Assembly: GCA_012295275.1 (NCBI GenBank)
Contig: CM022669.1
Span: forward strand, 19,018,591 to 19,082,590
Reading direction: 5' to 3'
Length of the DNA: 64,000 nt
From: Chrysomallon squamiferum
Taxonomy: Eukaryota > Mollusca > Gastropoda > Neomphalida > Peltospiridae
Positions 13,370 through 27,635 of the stretch are shown piece after piece. The notes below the pieces were generated by a model. That model had not been told where the DNA came from, ran no database searches, and saw nothing but the letters and a program-made list of their open reading frames with translations. Each line of letters opens with the position of its first letter. Position 1 is the stretch's first letter. The translations under genes were made by a program, and so were the position numbers.

Positions 13370-14059
13370 TTTTTTTATTATTATTATAATTTTTTTTTTT
13401 TTTTTAACTTTTTTTGGTGTTGAGAATTTGCTTCCGGGACAACCGCTCGTCTAGCCCAGCCCACGCTACACCACTGTCTGAGGTCTATGGGGACTCCTAG
13501 GAAACACGTTAAAATAAAATTAATAGAATTTCTAAATCGGCTTTGCAATGTATAAATTTAATTACTGCATATAATAATATAACAATCAAATCTGTTCATT
13601 TAATGAAGAAATTTCAAGAAAATATGAGACGTCAACCTTTAATTCTACGCTCCCTGAAAATAATCGCACTCGCGTGAAATATATCGAACCATTACTGTAA
13701 TACACTTCTGCTGTGATTAATGGTTTGACCATTAATAACTGAAAATTAATATGATAACCATTTAATATTCTACCCCTTGAATAATCCCATCGACCCCTAG
13801 GAGTCGTTACCAACCACTTTGAAGAGCCTTAGGTCATAGGCATTACAAAGGCGTATCCTAACTAAATAAAACACACACATAATTACACGATTGTTTCCGA
13901 AAACAGTCGAAGGTTTTCTTAACGAAAAAGGAGACCAATCGTAAGCCTTAGATGCTTGCAAACCGAGGTGTTCCGAACAAAAGGTAAACTTTCTACGAAA
14001 TGACTACAGTTTCGCAATAGTAACTCCCAGAACTGACTTTCACGGCGACATTAAGCGCA
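12059..14059. repeat. 5' flank of the arrestin gene, copy 1 of a diverged duplication
   Basis: Segments at about 12268-12306, 13420-13490, 13690-13830 and 13885-14059 recur in the same order at 24275-24320, 24380-24460, 24467-24860 and 25605-25796. Both copies run into the arrestin first exon, so the duplication included its promoter side. The stretch also holds (AAT)n at about 12385-12429 and (ATT)n at 13320-13370. A sequence ending CACGCTACACCACTG near 13478 resembles a hAT-type terminus; I could not find its partner end. Confidence 0.6.
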
Positions 14060-17000
14060 ATGGGCAAGCTGAATATATTTATAATCGCCTTAGAAAATCC
14101 TCAAGGTGTATATTCTCCTGGCCAATTAATGCGAGGTTATGTCACGATCGAACTAAATCAGGAAATGAAAATGAGAGGTGAGATATTTTCGTAATTAAAA
14201 AGATGACACTAAGCTTTCAGTAAACTTATATAGTTATATAGCTGAACACTGTTAATATCAGTTTAACATTATGAAACATGAACTTTTCCCACAGTGTCCA
14301 CTTAAAACCATATATTGTCATTAACACACTAGTCTGATTATATAACTGATTATATCATATATCATTATGTGCCTGAAACATATTTATAATACTATTACTA
14401 TTACTTATTAGTAATTACATACATACTATATCATTTCAGTTTGCATGTACATGATGTTGTTTAATAAAATTTAATGTCAAAAAACGAAAAAAGAAGAAAC
14501 TAAAAACAGTAAATGAAGCAGCAGCTTGAGCATAAGAAACAAGTGCATAAGAGACTTGTATGAACAATATGACATCCAGTAAATGAAATACATAATACAG
14601 CTTAGCTAAATAATGAGTTGCAGCGGTTACTCCTACCTGTTTCATAAATGAAAAATGATATCAAACAGTAAAAAAAAAATCACCCCAAAACACCCCCAAA
14701 AAACAAACAACAAACCATTTGTCAATAATAATACTAATAAAACTTAAAAGTGTTTTTTCAACCCTCATCCAGTCAATATACACCATTTATCATTTAATGT
14801 TTATTATGTCTCTGCATAACACAAGAAATAAATAATTGTTTCATTTTTATATATATATATATTATTTTTTATTATTATTAATAACAATAATATATCACTT
14901 TAAAATTATCATGTCATTGCTGATCATTTTTCAAACTGCTGCTACCAATAATAATGATAATAATAATAATAAAAGAGTAAAAAATGTGTGTGTATAATAA
15001 ATAAATAAAAAAGTGAGAAAAATGTATTATTTCATTCTGTAATTTATTATATATATATATATTATTCTTTATTTATTTATTTTCTCTTAAGGTATCCGTC
15101 TAAATTATACAGGGACAGCTAACGTACATTGGACAGAAAGTCACAGTACAGGTTCAGGTAAAAATAGGCACACAGAAACAAGACATTACAATGCACATGA
15201 AAATTATTTTAATCAGGACATCCTTCTCTGTGGAAGATGTAAGTATATAGGGTATGGACGTGAATAAGTTTTGATATAATAAAAATATTCATATACGCTT
15301 AATTATATTACTGTTATAATTAATTTCTACCAAAGGATGTTATAAGCATAAGAATTAATACACCACTACCTGGTCCCAAGTAAATAATTATTTTTCTAGT
15401 TCATGTATATTTTTATTTATATATATATATATATTAAATGTTATGTTTTTACTTAATTTTCTGTTTATTTGTTTAAATTTTGCTTTGCTTTATTGATTTT
15501 GATTTTGCTTTATTGATTTTATTTTTATTTTTATTTTTCATAAACATTATTTTTGACAGGGCCAAATCAGAGTGGGCAGGATTTTGTGCTTCCGGTTGGT
15601 CGTCATAACTATCCCTTTTCCTTCCAACTGCCTCCAATACTTCCGTCTTCTTTTGAAGGGAGCTGTGGTTATGTTCGATATTTTGTTAAAGGTATAATCG
15701 ACAAGCCATGGAAGTTTGATCATACAACAAAACGACCATTTACCATCATATCTCACCTAGATTTGAACCAAGATCCTACAGCATCAGTAAGTACACATGA
15801 ATAAACCATACTTCATCAAAATTGTCATTTACATACAATATCATTTGTTTCTTTAAGTGGTGTGTGCACATATTTTTATGTATCTTATGTTGTTATTTTT
15901 TTATATGCAGTGAGGTAATTATTTATTGAATCTAATTGGTTCCAGAGCATCATTTGTTGTGTGGTTTGTTCTTTATAGGGTCCGTTGAAATGCATGTTAT
16001 AAAGGGTAATCTGTTCCTGACCCTCAAATATACCTCTTAAAAATGACAAATATAGTATAAAATAGTAAAATAAGTGTATTTAAACTGAACTGAAGAATAT
16101 CATTAATACTTTATCTTACCTTACTGTTGTTGAGCTTGCATGAGAGGAGGGGAAGGAGAATACTACTGACAAGAGGTAGACAGACAGAAACCATCCTAGC
16201 CCTCCTTGGTGACTGTCCTACAGGTAGTTTGTCTGTAGGAGGTATTTTAAAGAAGGAATCCAGAGCTTCAACCTTGTTTTCTGGACCTTCCAAAATTGGG
16301 CCATCACTGTGTCATTAAAAATATTAAGGCCCATTTCTACAGCACCAACATCAGGATGATATTCCTTAACAGTTTTGAAAACTTTATTCCAGCACCAGAA
16401 AACATCTTTCACCTCCTTGTCCTCATCCTCTCCTGACTCCTCAGAAATATTCTTCTGTGTTTGTTATGGGGACCTTTGTTCATTATGGGTTACCCCACTG
16501 TGTATATTTTTACTTCATATGTAAGTATGAACCAATTCTCATTGTGTGTCTTGCAAACAAGGTGGAAGGATTTTTCTTTCTTTAAATTGAACCATAGGTG
16601 ATACAAAGAAATAGTCTAAACACATTCTACATTCTCACATGCTTGGTACTGGGTTTTTATATTTTTTTATTTTTATTTTTATTTTTTTGTCATCAATCTT
16701 AATTAATAATAAAAGAGTACAGTTACAGTTATCTGGGTGCTGTTATTTTTGTAGTTGTGACAGCACAACATGTGTGGACAGATCTGCTCTAAAATCTCTT
16801 CTGATATCACAAGACATTCAGATATTAGTTTGCTAAGAATATTATGAAGTAATAAAATTGCAGTATTCAACATGATTGTTAACAGTAACAGGTCATCAAA
16901 AAAAGAAGAAAAAGAAAAGTAACATGGAAGTATAAACTTTGACAAAGTAGTGACACATTTTTAATCTAACATTATTTGTGTCTTACATATGAGTGAGAAA

Positions 17001-17429
17001 TGTGCAGATTATTTCAGAAAAAACCCATAACCATTATGCAATAGGAGATTCCAAACAAAGTACAGTTATTGCATTAACATAATTATTATTAGGAGCACTG
17101 TTAAAAAAAATAAAAAGAAATAAAGAAATAAAATATATATATATGTTTTTGCAGCAACCAATGCAAGATCAATGTTCAAAGACACTGTGCTGTCTGTGCT
17201 GTGCCTCAGGACCAATAACTGCCATTTTTAGACTTGACCGCCGGGGCTATGTTCCAGGGGAGGCAATCGGAATCAATGCTGAGGTTGACAACAAATCTAA
17301 CAGGAAAATGGATTCCTCATTTGTTATTCTCAAATTGGTATGTTTACAGTGTTTAAAAAACTTAAAATCTTGTGAATTTTTTTAACATTCTTACATATGA
17401 AAATATTCAAGAGTAATTTCATGTATATA

Positions 17430-17496
<67 letters not shown>

Positions 17497-18052
17497 CATA
17501 TATATATATATACACAGACATGGTATGCACAAAACTATCTGAGCAAAGTTTTTCCTGCCATTTTTCATGTAGTTAACTTCTCTGATTGTAAGTCCTCAAA
17601 TATTCAATAAGTGCAGCAGGTGGTAACAAAATATATGAAAGAATGATATATATTCAAAGTGTCATTATGATCACACAGAAATGACTCTTTTTGTGGTTCT
17701 GTTGTTTCCAGAAACATTTCAGTTTGGTGACAAAATATCCAAATCACAGTTTTGAAATGATTTTAGAAAAGTATATTAACGTTTTTGAAGATGTATTCTA
17801 AAAATCAAATACTTTGTTGAAAGTATTTAAATACAATTACAAATGTATTGGACCCCATGCATGACATATATATATATATATATATATAAAATTACACTTG
17901 AATATTTACTAACAATAAAGTATGACAGTAAGAACAGATTTAAATGTAGAAAATAAATCTTCGGTTATCTCCAGATGAAAAAAACTTCACAATGTTTTAA
18001 CACTATTACAGTTATTACTGTTGTTACTATCATCATCATTATCATCATCATC

Positions 18053-18112
<60 letters not shown>

Positions 18113-19934
18113 TTCATTAGGTTACCATCTTTCATGCTACCACCAAGACGAAGACTGTTGAACGAGTTGTTGCTAAGGTATCTCATGGACAGATAGAGGA
18201 AGGAGACACTGACATATGGATAGCCAGCAGAGATCTTCTTGTCATTCCACCAGTTCCTCCTTCATATCTTGCAGGTTGCAACATCATTGACATCAGATAT
18301 GTTCTTGAGGTAGATATCTGTTTCATAGTTCCTCAGTAGCTAATAGATATCTTTTTCATTGTGTCAGTTTCTCAGTTACTAATAGATACCTTTTTTATAG
18401 TTTCTCAGTAGCTAATAGATATCTGTTTCATGGTATCTCTATAGCTAAGATATCTTTTAAATAGTTCCTCAGTAGCTAATAGATGTTTCATAGTTTCTCA
18501 GTTACTAATACATACCTTTTTCATGGTTTCTCAGTTACTAATAGATATTTATTTCATAGTTTCACAATAGCTAATAGATATGTTTTATAGTTTCTTAGTT
18601 ATTAATAGATACGTATCTCACTGTTTCTCAGTAGCTAATAGATATCTTTTCATAGTTTCTCAGTATCTGATAGATCCCTTTTTCATAATTTCTCAGTTAC
18701 TAATAGATATCTTTTTCATAATGTCTCAGTTACTAATAGATACCTTTTTTGTGGTTTCTCAGTTACTAATAGATATTTATTTCATAGTTTCACAATAGCT
18801 AATATATATCTTTTTCATAGTTTCTCAGTAGCTAATAGATATCTTTTCATAGTTTCTCAATAGCTGATAGATATCTTTTTAATAGTTTCTCAGTAGCTAA
18901 TAGATATCTTTTCATAGTTTCTCAGTAGCTAAAATATATCTTTTTCATAGTTTCTCAGTAGCTGATAGATATCTCAGTTACTAATAGATATTTTTTCATA
19001 GTTTCTCAGTAACTAGAACTGGAATGTGAACAATTGGCATGTTACATATAATTTAATCAGTAATTTTAATAAAAGAATATCTGTGTATCATAATTATTAA
19101 TTTTCATGATAATATATCTGTTTTTTGTTTTGACCTTCTGGATTCTTTTAAAAGTCCCCCCCATTACCATGATTAGGTTATTAATTTAATTGTATAATTC
19201 TCAGAATATTTACATATCATTATTTTCACATTGTAGCCCCATGTTTATCTAGCTCACAGAATATTTGTGTAATATTTTGTTTTTATTTATAGTTCCATGT
19301 TGATCCGTCAGGTCCTAGTTTTGATCTAGTGGTTCCATTTGAAATCCTTCTTGGAACCATTCCTCTCCAGTATATTGTTCAGCAGAACAGACCTATAGCA
19401 CCACCTCCTGTTACTTTTGGTATGCCAGAACCTCCTGCTCCTGCAGGAGATGTGATGTATCCTCCTTCAGGAGATGGCCCAGGAGTTCAGCCCGTTCCTC
19501 ATCCATCACATCCTGATATGCGTGAGTAAAGAGAAATGAAAGAGACAGAAGGAAAGAAAGAAAATTGTGTGTGAGCGTGCATGTGTGAGTGAGTGCATGT
19601 GTGTGTGTGTGCATGCAGGGCTGTGTGTATTGAAATGGAAGGATTAGGTGTTTTTGAAAAGAGAGCTAAAAAAAAAAATTATAATTTTATCTTTAAATGT
19701 TTTGCAAAATTATTCAAATGTAAATTATTTTCTTTGACTTTCTGTTAACCAATTTTAAAATGAATATGATTCAGTTTTTTTTAACTGTTGTTAAACAAGA
19801 TATTAATTTTTGTTTATTATTTATTTGTTTATTCCTTACATAGATGCATACATAGATATTTGTTGGGACACATACATTATCATCATTATTGTCGTAGTTG
19901 TTGTCTTTATTATTATTATTACCATTATTATTAC

Positions 19935-19971
<37 letters not shown>

Positions 19972-20127
19972 TTAACAGCTCCACCATCATATTCAGAATG
20001 TGTGTTTGGCAAAGTGAACGTCAAGGATGAGGAGGACAACAACTACACTGGTGGTGAACTGAACTATGCCCCAGTGTACACCTACTACAACTGGGGCCAT
20101 ACACCATCCGCACCACCACCTGAATAA
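14060..20127 (+). CDS. Arrestin domain-containing protein (alpha-arrestin, ARRDC2/3/TXNIP group), 413 aa
   Basis: Seven coding exons join in phase: 14060-14177, 15092-15238, 15560-15786, 17155-17337, 18121-18309, 19293-19521 and 19979-20127. The protein starts MGKLNIFIIALENPQGVYSP, the first strand and YxPG turn of the arrestin N domain. Residues 165-180 carry the CSKTLCCLCC-ASGPI linker typical of ARRDC proteins, followed by the C domain (about 181-320). The tail is proline-rich with a PPSY motif at 366-369. In this family such motifs recruit HECT ligases of the NEDD4 type, making the protein an adaptor for ubiquitination and endocytosis of membrane receptors. Human ARRDC3 has 414 residues, so the length fits. 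Intron 3 holds a transposon relic and intron 5 a minisatellite. ATT microsatellites directly precede exons 5 and 7. Confidence 0.92.
15908..16500 (-). mobile_element. Decayed pogo/Tigger-like DNA transposon in arrestin intron 3
   Basis: The ends are inverted: GCAGTGAGGTAA on the left and TTACCCCACTGTG on the right. Subterminal text has the 'attggttcc' and 'catttcaac' flavour of Tigger elements. The - strand of about 16110-16430 encodes broken frames (a KEVKDVFWCWNKVFKTVKEY stretch, then a shifted frame containing EALDSFFK) that look like the C-terminal part of a DDE transposase. It is non-functional: short, frameshifted and lacking the catalytic region. Family assignment is by resemblance only. 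Confidence 0.5.
17444..17512. repeat. (GT)n(TA)n microsatellite in arrestin intron 4
   Basis: A short GT run is followed by about 30 TA units with one interruption (ACATACA). Confidence 0.9.
18057..18120. repeat. (ATT)n microsatellite next to a splice acceptor
   Basis: About 18 ATT units end directly in TTTTCATTAG, the acceptor of arrestin exon 5. The microsatellite therefore supplies the T-rich tract of this intron end. Confidence 0.85.
18322..19013 (+). repeat. Minisatellite of about 33-bp units in arrestin intron 5
   Basis: About 20 diverged units of roughly 31-34 bp, built from TTTCTCAGTAGCTAATAGAT followed by ATCTTTTTCATAG. Two sub-variants (AGTAGCTAAT and AGTTACTAAT) alternate irregularly. 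The array starts 12 bp after the exon 5 donor. It is not a CRISPR array: units are contiguous with no unique spacers. Confidence 0.9.
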
Positions 20128-22357
20128 CAGCAAGTGACTGATCCAGTCTGACTCACTTTGAGTGAGAAATCACTGTACAATAATGTAAGAAAACAGGTAC
20201 AACAGTATCTGTATGAGAATAAGCATAATAATTTCTGAATGTTTATAAATATCTGTGAATATAAATATAATTATAAATACTAAAGAATACCTGAATAAAT
20301 AATGTATAATGTGAATAATTTCTAAATAATTTCTAAATATCTTGTGATTTTTGATAGTTTTTGAATGCTTACAAGTAATTATTACTATCAGGATAATTAT
20401 GTATAAGAATAAGCATAAATAGTATTTGAATAGGAATGTAAATAATAATAATTCCTGAAAATTAATAAATATTTGTGAGTATCACTATAAGTATGTGAAT
20501 AATAATATCTGAGGAGTGTGTTATCTGAAGAAGGATATGTAAGTAAATATTGTTTGAATAAGAAAAAAAAAACAGTATTCTTCTTCCAACAAAAAGTTTC
20601 AATATTTTTATCATATACCAAAATTTTGAAATGGGGACAAAGACATGACAAAGTATTTGATTTTTAGAATACACCTTCAAAAACGTTAATATAGATGTGA
20701 AATGTGTCATGAATTTCTACTGGCTAGAGACTTTCATGCTTATTACACTAACAGTTTCAATATTTTTATCATATACCAAAATTTAGTTACATCAAAAAAT
20801 TCTTAATCTTTCACATCATTAGAACAGCTGAAAAAGTTTCTCGCCCTGTGTGTTAGTTACATAATGTTTGCAGTGACTAATGCAACTGGTCTCAAGTGAC
20901 AGCTGTGTAAAACCAGACATCATGGCCTAGTCCAGAATGAGTAGGATTAAAAATTATTCAACCGTTTGTGTTCTTGTAGAATAATCATCTTGTGTTTCAT
21001 CGTGTCATCTTAGTTTTGTTAGCAATACATCTGCTTTGTTGACAGTTCGGACATTTCACAAATTTCAATTCACCAGTTATTACTCATTGCTATTTTTAAT
21101 TCATTCTTGTTCAAGTGAAATTCTGCTATTGTTTGTATGTATTGTTTTTATTCATTTGTAAAGATTAGAAAACATTCCTGTAAAATAGATGAGAAAAAAA
21201 AGATATACCTATGGCCTAACTGCTCAGAAATTATAATTTTAGTAACATTTTTTAAAGAAGATTTACAATCCATCTCTATTCATTTATTTGATATTATTAT
21301 TAATTATTTTACATATAACAGTTGAAATCTCAAGTTTCCAAGGGCTGTGTCTGTTACCAATGAAGACTTGAAAGAAGCAGCTTTGTTAATTTACTTTATA
21401 GATTTCTGGATTTAATATTAGTAACTGAAATCTTTCTATTTTCAGTACCCACAGTATATTTTTAAGTTGTTCATGTGTGTGTGTGTGTGTGTGTGTGCAC
21501 CATTATGTCTTTTAATATTAAAATTTAACTACTTGTTACTTCAATGATTGTTTATTTTTTATAAGCAGATATAAAAACAAAGAGTGAGAGCTTATATTTT
21601 TATATTTGGAAAAAATAAAACAAAAATAATAAAAAATAAAAAACTGAGAGGATATGAAATGAGAGAAATTTAACAAATACTTAAGCTTCAAAAATTGTCA
21701 CTGCAGTTTAGTTGATGACAATTTTTATGAGTGCCAAATCATCTATATATTTTTTCAGTCCCTTTCAGAACAGCAAATCAGTGCAATTCAGAGACAGAAT
21801 ATATTTTTGAACTATTTGTTTTAATGATTTATCATGCATAGTCAACAAACTCAAAATTGACCGAACAGGTTAGAAGACTTTTAATGTAAGTTACTGGGGT
21901 TGTTTTTTTTGGTTTGTTTTGTGGGGTTTTTTTTAACTGTAGATCAGAAAGTAAGAGTGTAGGAGATATTTACAATGTGATGGTTAAGTAATATTCTCTA
22001 TGGTAGCAGTTTAATAAGGATTTGGACTTCACTTTGGGCGTTAAAAGAAGACTGAGATGTGGCCTGGTGTAAGAGTGTGGAGTTAGAAAACAGCTCAAAA
22101 AAAACCAAGACTAACTAGTTTAATGGTGCTAGCTGATTTCAAAAACTTACTTAATCAAGTGTCTGGAAAACGAAGAAACACCTGTAGTCCAATGAAAAAG
22201 TGAGGAACAAAAAGAAATCTGATTTTAGTCTGGTTAAATAAAAATTTGGTTTGGGTTGATCTTTCTAGATAATAATGTGGCAAGACAAAATACATTTTTG
22301 CTCTTAATGTGTGGAGTAATAAAAAAAATTTTTTTTGTTTTTTTGATTTCATTACTA

Positions 22358-22388
<31 letters not shown>

Positions 22389-22640
22389 TAACTGCCAAAA
22401 AGACATCATCCTTCAGGGTTCATTTCATTTTAGGTATGGAAGCCATATTATGGTCAATTTGTTTTATTTTTATTTTCTTCTTTAGGGTACATGTTTTTAT
22501 TTATACAAATTTTATGTATATTGTATACTTAACGTCAGTGTTTTCAAGAGTTTGGTAATGTATACTCAATTTATATTCTTTTTTATTATTTATTTTATAT
22601 TTATTTATTATATTTTGTTAAATAAACAAGAACATTTGTT
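20128..22640 (+). other. Probable 3' UTR and downstream flank of the arrestin gene
   Basis: No ORF of interest. A 32-bp perfect direct repeat (20595-20626 and 20753-20784) and a 45-bp stretch (20648-20692) inverted relative to intron 4 (17773-17817) show dispersed repeat content. A (GT)n run lies at 21475-21497. AATAAA words occur throughout, for example near 22619, but no single poly(A) site can be chosen. Confidence 0.45.
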
Positions 22641-22900
22641 TATACTGCTCTTACATTAATACCACCACAGGGACTCTAATACAATATATATTTTCTTATA
22701 TCTCTATTATTATATTTCTAATTAAATATATACTTGATTTGTTTTATTATTTACCACTGTTTTTAAAGCAATTTTATATATACATTTATGAATGATTCTT
22801 GTTCCATAAAATGTTATGTATCTTATTATATGTTAAAATGGATATATTATTAAATATGTGAATATATAAAAACAATGTGTTTTTTTTTTTTATATATATA

Positions 22901-22943
<43 letters not shown>

Positions 22944-23315
22944 GTGGTATAATTTTAATATAATCTGGGTGATGCCATTTTTCTGTAGTGACGTCATCGC
23001 GTACACAGAGGGCACAATTGCCTGGAAGTTCTAACTGCGGCAACCAATGGGAAAATGTCAGTTCAGTAAATTTAAATGGCGCTCACTGCTTCAATGAAGG
23101 CCGAGTTGTTACTGAATACTTTTTTTTACAGCTTGCTGTTCTGCTGCTGATGTAAACATAAAAAGGTCAAATAAAATTGCCTAAACTCAGTCTAGCTGTA
23201 TGATTACCAGGTAGTGTACATACAGATAAAAATAATTAAAAAAAATAATAATAATAAAATTAAAATTATTAATAATTATTAGTTCAAACGAAAAATAGCA
23301 TGCTGGAACAACAAG

Positions 23316-23360
<45 letters not shown>

Positions 23361-24015
23361 TGTGGTTTTATTTATCACCATTATTACCAGTGTTACTGTT
23401 GGGTTTTTTTTCGTTTTTTTTTTTTTTTATCTTTATCATTATTTCACAGTTGCTATAAATAAATCGCTGGTAATGCAAACTGTATTATTTTTTACCCTCT
23501 CCTTAAAGTACTAAATAAGTTTGTCAAACTAGTAATAACGTATGGCTTCTGTTTTTAAACTGTTTTTAAAATGTCATTTTGCTTTGCGAACACGGAACCA
23601 GATAATTCGTACGTGTGACAACTCCCACGATTATGTTTGCAGCAGATAACCTCGCCCTCGGAAAAAAAAAAAATAATAATAATAATAATAATAATATTTT
23701 AAATATGTATACTGTTTATTGCCTAAGTTATGTGGTTAAAGAAGAAATATATGGACCTTTAATTTAAAAAAATAATAATAAAATTGTGCAATAAGGCTTG
23801 AAGCTGTCGAGTTAACTTCCTGGTCTTTCGTTCAAACGTGTAAAGTCACATTATCGATGTTTGAAGCATATAAACACATCTTATTTGAATAAATTATTTA
23901 AATTGTATGTGTAAAATAATAATAAGAATAATAACAACAACAACAACAGGTTTCTAGCGTTGTACACAAGATTTCTCAAAAGTGTAAACACAAAATATAC
24001 ACATTTTAAAGTCAG
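22641..24015. other. Intergenic region with promoter-like patch and copy 1 of a 0.6 kb repeat
   Basis: A G+C-richer island at about 22980-23110 carries TGACGTCA (22988-22995) and a CCAAT word (AACCAATGGG). No ORF follows it. From about 23250 to 24020 the sequence repeats, in the same orientation, at about 26850-27640. Shared words include AATCGCTGGTAATGCA, AATTCGTACGTGTGACA and CAGATAACCTCGCCCTCG. ATT microsatellites lie at 22903-22943 and 23319-23357. Confidence 0.55.
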
Positions 24016-24016
24016 T

Positions 24017-24106
<90 letters not shown>
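24016..24106. repeat. (CT)n(TA)n compound microsatellite
   Basis: About 25 CT units followed by TA units. The matching (CT)n at 27641 sits at the same point of the downstream duplicate block. Confidence 0.9.
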
Positions 24107-24107
<1 letters not shown>

Positions 24108-24259
24108 CCCGTTCGCAGAAATTTATATTGGCATGGGGTACGCAATCAACATCGCAGAGACTGAAATGCTTCGGGGTCCGGGCGCACGTCCTCTGCATTT
24201 TCCTGCATTCTCAGAAGTACATCATCAGACTACAAATACTCGTGTGGATTTTTTTTTTT

Positions 24260-26110
24260 ATTTATATATTTTTTAATCAAATTACTTGCTTTGTATTTAA
24301 CGGTCAAACACGAACATTTTAAGAGGGCCCTTTGGAATGTGGACTGCGCCCCCCATGCCATTATAATATACTTTATTCATTTTATTTTTTTTAAATTTGC
24401 TTCGTGGACAACCGCACCTCTGGCTCCGCCCTCGCTTCACCACTGTCTGGGGTGGACTGGGATCCATTACTGTGAAACACTTCTGTCATGATTAATGGTT
24501 TCACCATTTGAAAATTAATTTGATGACCATCTTTTGTTTAAAGCACTTGCCGGCAAACTTTTCAAATCCTTTTCATGGAAATCTTTAGCCTCATCGACTC
24601 CCAATCACATTAAATATATAAATAAATGTTATCAGTAATAAGTTTCACTGTTTAAAAATAAATAAACTTTTGGTAATTTAATGAGAGAAGAAGAAAAAAA
24701 GAAGAAAAAATTACATATTAATCACAAGTTCCTTATAAAGGCACGTCCTTACCATTCTTGACCCCGGTGTTTTATTGTCCTCTTTTAATACCCCTAGAGA
24801 TTTATCAAACCTTTGGATAATTCCATCGACCACCAGGAGTCGCTACCAACCACACTGCAGGCTGTTACCTAATTTTCCCGAAAAACCTGTTTTCCCGGAT
24901 TTAAGAAATGCGAGGGATTTAAAAGTTTCGGACCATCCGAAATCACGTTAATCTGATTATCTTGTTTCGGTGCATCTTTTGATTTTAGAATTTTATTATA
25001 TTTTCTCAGGCGCATGTTTTGTTATTTAATTAGCACATTTTGTTTATCTTTGATTCTAATGTTTTGATATTAAATTAGTTCATGCTTTGATTTCAGAACT
25101 GGATTAAACTGACACCGAGTTAATTTAATTAACCATAACCCATATATATTATGATGGTGACATAAAAATACATTCCATTCCATGAGTAAGTGAGTAGACA
25201 ACTGAATCACTTAAACAAGAGACATACTGAAAGCCCCATGCCATTTAGCGATTCACAAAGTGCTAACCAAATTATCATTGATTCTGATATTATATCACCG
25301 TGTGGCGGAGTGCGGCGTGCACTTTAACAAACATCAGTTATACGCTCCCAGAATAAATATGAATACAACACAATATTCTTGCCGTTCTTGCTGAGTGTTT
25401 GCTTTGCGAAATCTGTCGAACCGGTCTCCCGCAAGTAGTAATGTACTGAATATCATAAATAACATAATCTCATCAGTATCCATACACCCGGATCTATATT
25501 TCTATATTTATTCTCTTGTTTCGGATAACCGGTCCGCCACCCTTTCCAGGTCATCAGTTTAAAGACATTTTTAAGGCATGTCCTGCCTGCATTAAAAACG
25601 CTCACGGAATTAGACGATTGTTTCTGAAAAGAGTCGAAAGTAGTCTTAACGAAAAGGAGACCAATCGTAAGTCTTCGATGATGTTAGACCGAGAGGTTCC
25701 GAATAAAAGAAACAAGGTAAACTGCTTTCTTACGACATAGCTACGATTTCGCAACAATAACTCTCTCAAATGATTTCACGGCGACATTAAGCGCAAATGA
25801 GCAAGATGGATACATTTCTAATCGCCTTTGAAAATCCTCAAGGTGTATATTCTCCTGGCCAATTAGTGCGATGTTATGTCACAATCAAACTCAATCAGAA
25901 AATGAAAATGACAGGGAAGATATTTTCTTAATTAAAAAGATTATACACAACCTTCAAGAAACTTGTAATATATAGTTATATAGCTGAACACCATAAATAC
26001 CTGTTTAACATTACGGAACATCAACTTTTCCTACAGTGTCCGCTTAAAATCATATATTGTCATTAACATTAACACTAGTCTGATCATTTAATAAATGTTA
26101 ATACTAATAA
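24260..26110. repeat. Copy 2 of the arrestin 5' flank plus first exon
   Basis: Diverged duplicate of about 12250-14300, with matching segments in the same order: the 'cgaacatttt' stretch at 24310, the 'aggagtcg' stretch at 24835, and the block directly upstream of the start codon at 25605-25796. Similarity continues past the exon into the former intron ('tatagttatatagctgaaca' at 25970). Confidence 0.75.
25797..25914 (+). pseudogene. Duplicated, orphaned first exon of the arrestin gene
   Basis: This 118-bp stretch has exactly the length of arrestin exon 1 (14060-14177). It still reads open from an ATG (MSKMDTFLIAFENPQGVYSP) and keeps the YSPGQL turn and the MKM end. The splice donor is destroyed: GTGAGA in the parent is GGAAGA here. 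No following arrestin exons are found on this strand. I regard it as a dead fragment, although the frame itself is intact. Confidence 0.8.
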
Positions 26111-26574
26111 TGATAATACAGTAATAACTTTACGTATATGCAAATAACCCATTTTATTTCGCAAGATTTTTTCGCATCCTTGTTGGGCGGTCACCACAGT
26201 ATACAGTGTCAGCAAAGTGACGTTTTCAAAAATTCCCTTCTGGCGGTCCATTTGAAAAACCTTTTAAAAGAAACTTAGTGTGATGACGTAGTATACAGAT
26301 TTTCCTACAGCCTAGCTTTTGATTTTCGAATATTGATGAAGGAGTAATTTCTAAAAAAATTGACGAAAGATAACTTTATAACACCCAGAGAAAAGTCATC
26401 GATCATCGGAAAAATCTTGGATCACTCCTTCAATAAAAAATATGTTATAGATATGCTTATTAACTATTACTGTGGTAAGTTTTATGGTTCCGATCGATGA
26501 TTCTGAGGTTGCGAAAACTTGCAAACCGAACGGGCGGTTGCCTTGGGCACTGATATAGGGCGGCATTAAATCAG

Positions 26575-26771
26575 AGAAAAGAACTTTATAAATTTGGTTG
26601 ATTTATATTTAAATCGAATAAACTGTTTATTTTACGTTTCATCTGTGTTCACATATTCAAAATATCTTCCTTTCTCATAATATTTCTCAGTACCAGGCCT
26701 GACGCTTGAGTGTTTGGGGCATGCAATCAAGGAGTGGGCCCCGGGCATCACTAGACCTCTGCACGCCACTG
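26575..26771. mobile_element. hAT-like MITE, copy 1
   Basis: It matches the element at 38913-39146 in the same orientation: shared 'ttggttgatttatattt' and 'catattcaaaatatcttcc' words and a right end CTGCACGCCACTG. The left terminus is not clear, so this copy may be truncated. Confidence 0.55.
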
Positions 26772-26849
26772 CATACAGAGAACCGAAAACGGCTACAGAA
26801 ATTTTCAAATGAAACGTAAGAATGTCTTGAAGAAAAACAAAAACAAACA

Positions 26850-26928
26850 ACAACAACAACAAAATTTATTAATAATTATTAATACAAACGAAAAAGCAAT
26901 TAATGCCGTGATGGAGCAACACGTTTGG

Positions 26929-26987
<59 letters not shown>

Positions 26988-27542
26988 GTGGTTCTTTTCA
27001 CCATTATTATTATTATTATCAGTGTTACTGTTTTTGTACTTATTTTTTATTATTACTGTCACAGTTCCTGTTAATAAATCGCTGGTAATGCATAATGTGT
27101 TGTTTATTACCTTAGCTTTAATGTACTAAATAACTGCGTCTCAAACTGCACTGGTAAGAACGCATGTCCTCTTTTCACACTGGTTTTAAAATGTCATTTC
27201 GCTTAGCGAACGATACACGCAACCAGTTAATTCGTACGTGTGACATCTCCCACGATTAAGTTTGCAACAGATAACCTCGCCCTCGAAAAAATAAAAATAT
27301 CAGATAGTTTAGCAGACCGAATATTTTAAAATTTGTATTCTGTTTATTGCCTAAGTAATGTGATTAAAGAAGAAATATATGGACAATTAATTTAAACATA
27401 AATTTAAATTGTGAAATAATTAAGAAGGCTTCTTGCTGTGGAGCTAGCTTTTAATGTCACATTATCGCAGTTTGAAGCATACAAACACATTTTACCTACG
27501 TAAATTATTTAAATTCTGTGCATGTGTAAAACAACAACAACA

Positions 27543-27581
<39 letters not shown>

Positions 27582-27635
27582 TATTAACAAGATATTTCAA
27601 AAGTGTAAATATAAAAATCACACACTTTAAAGTCG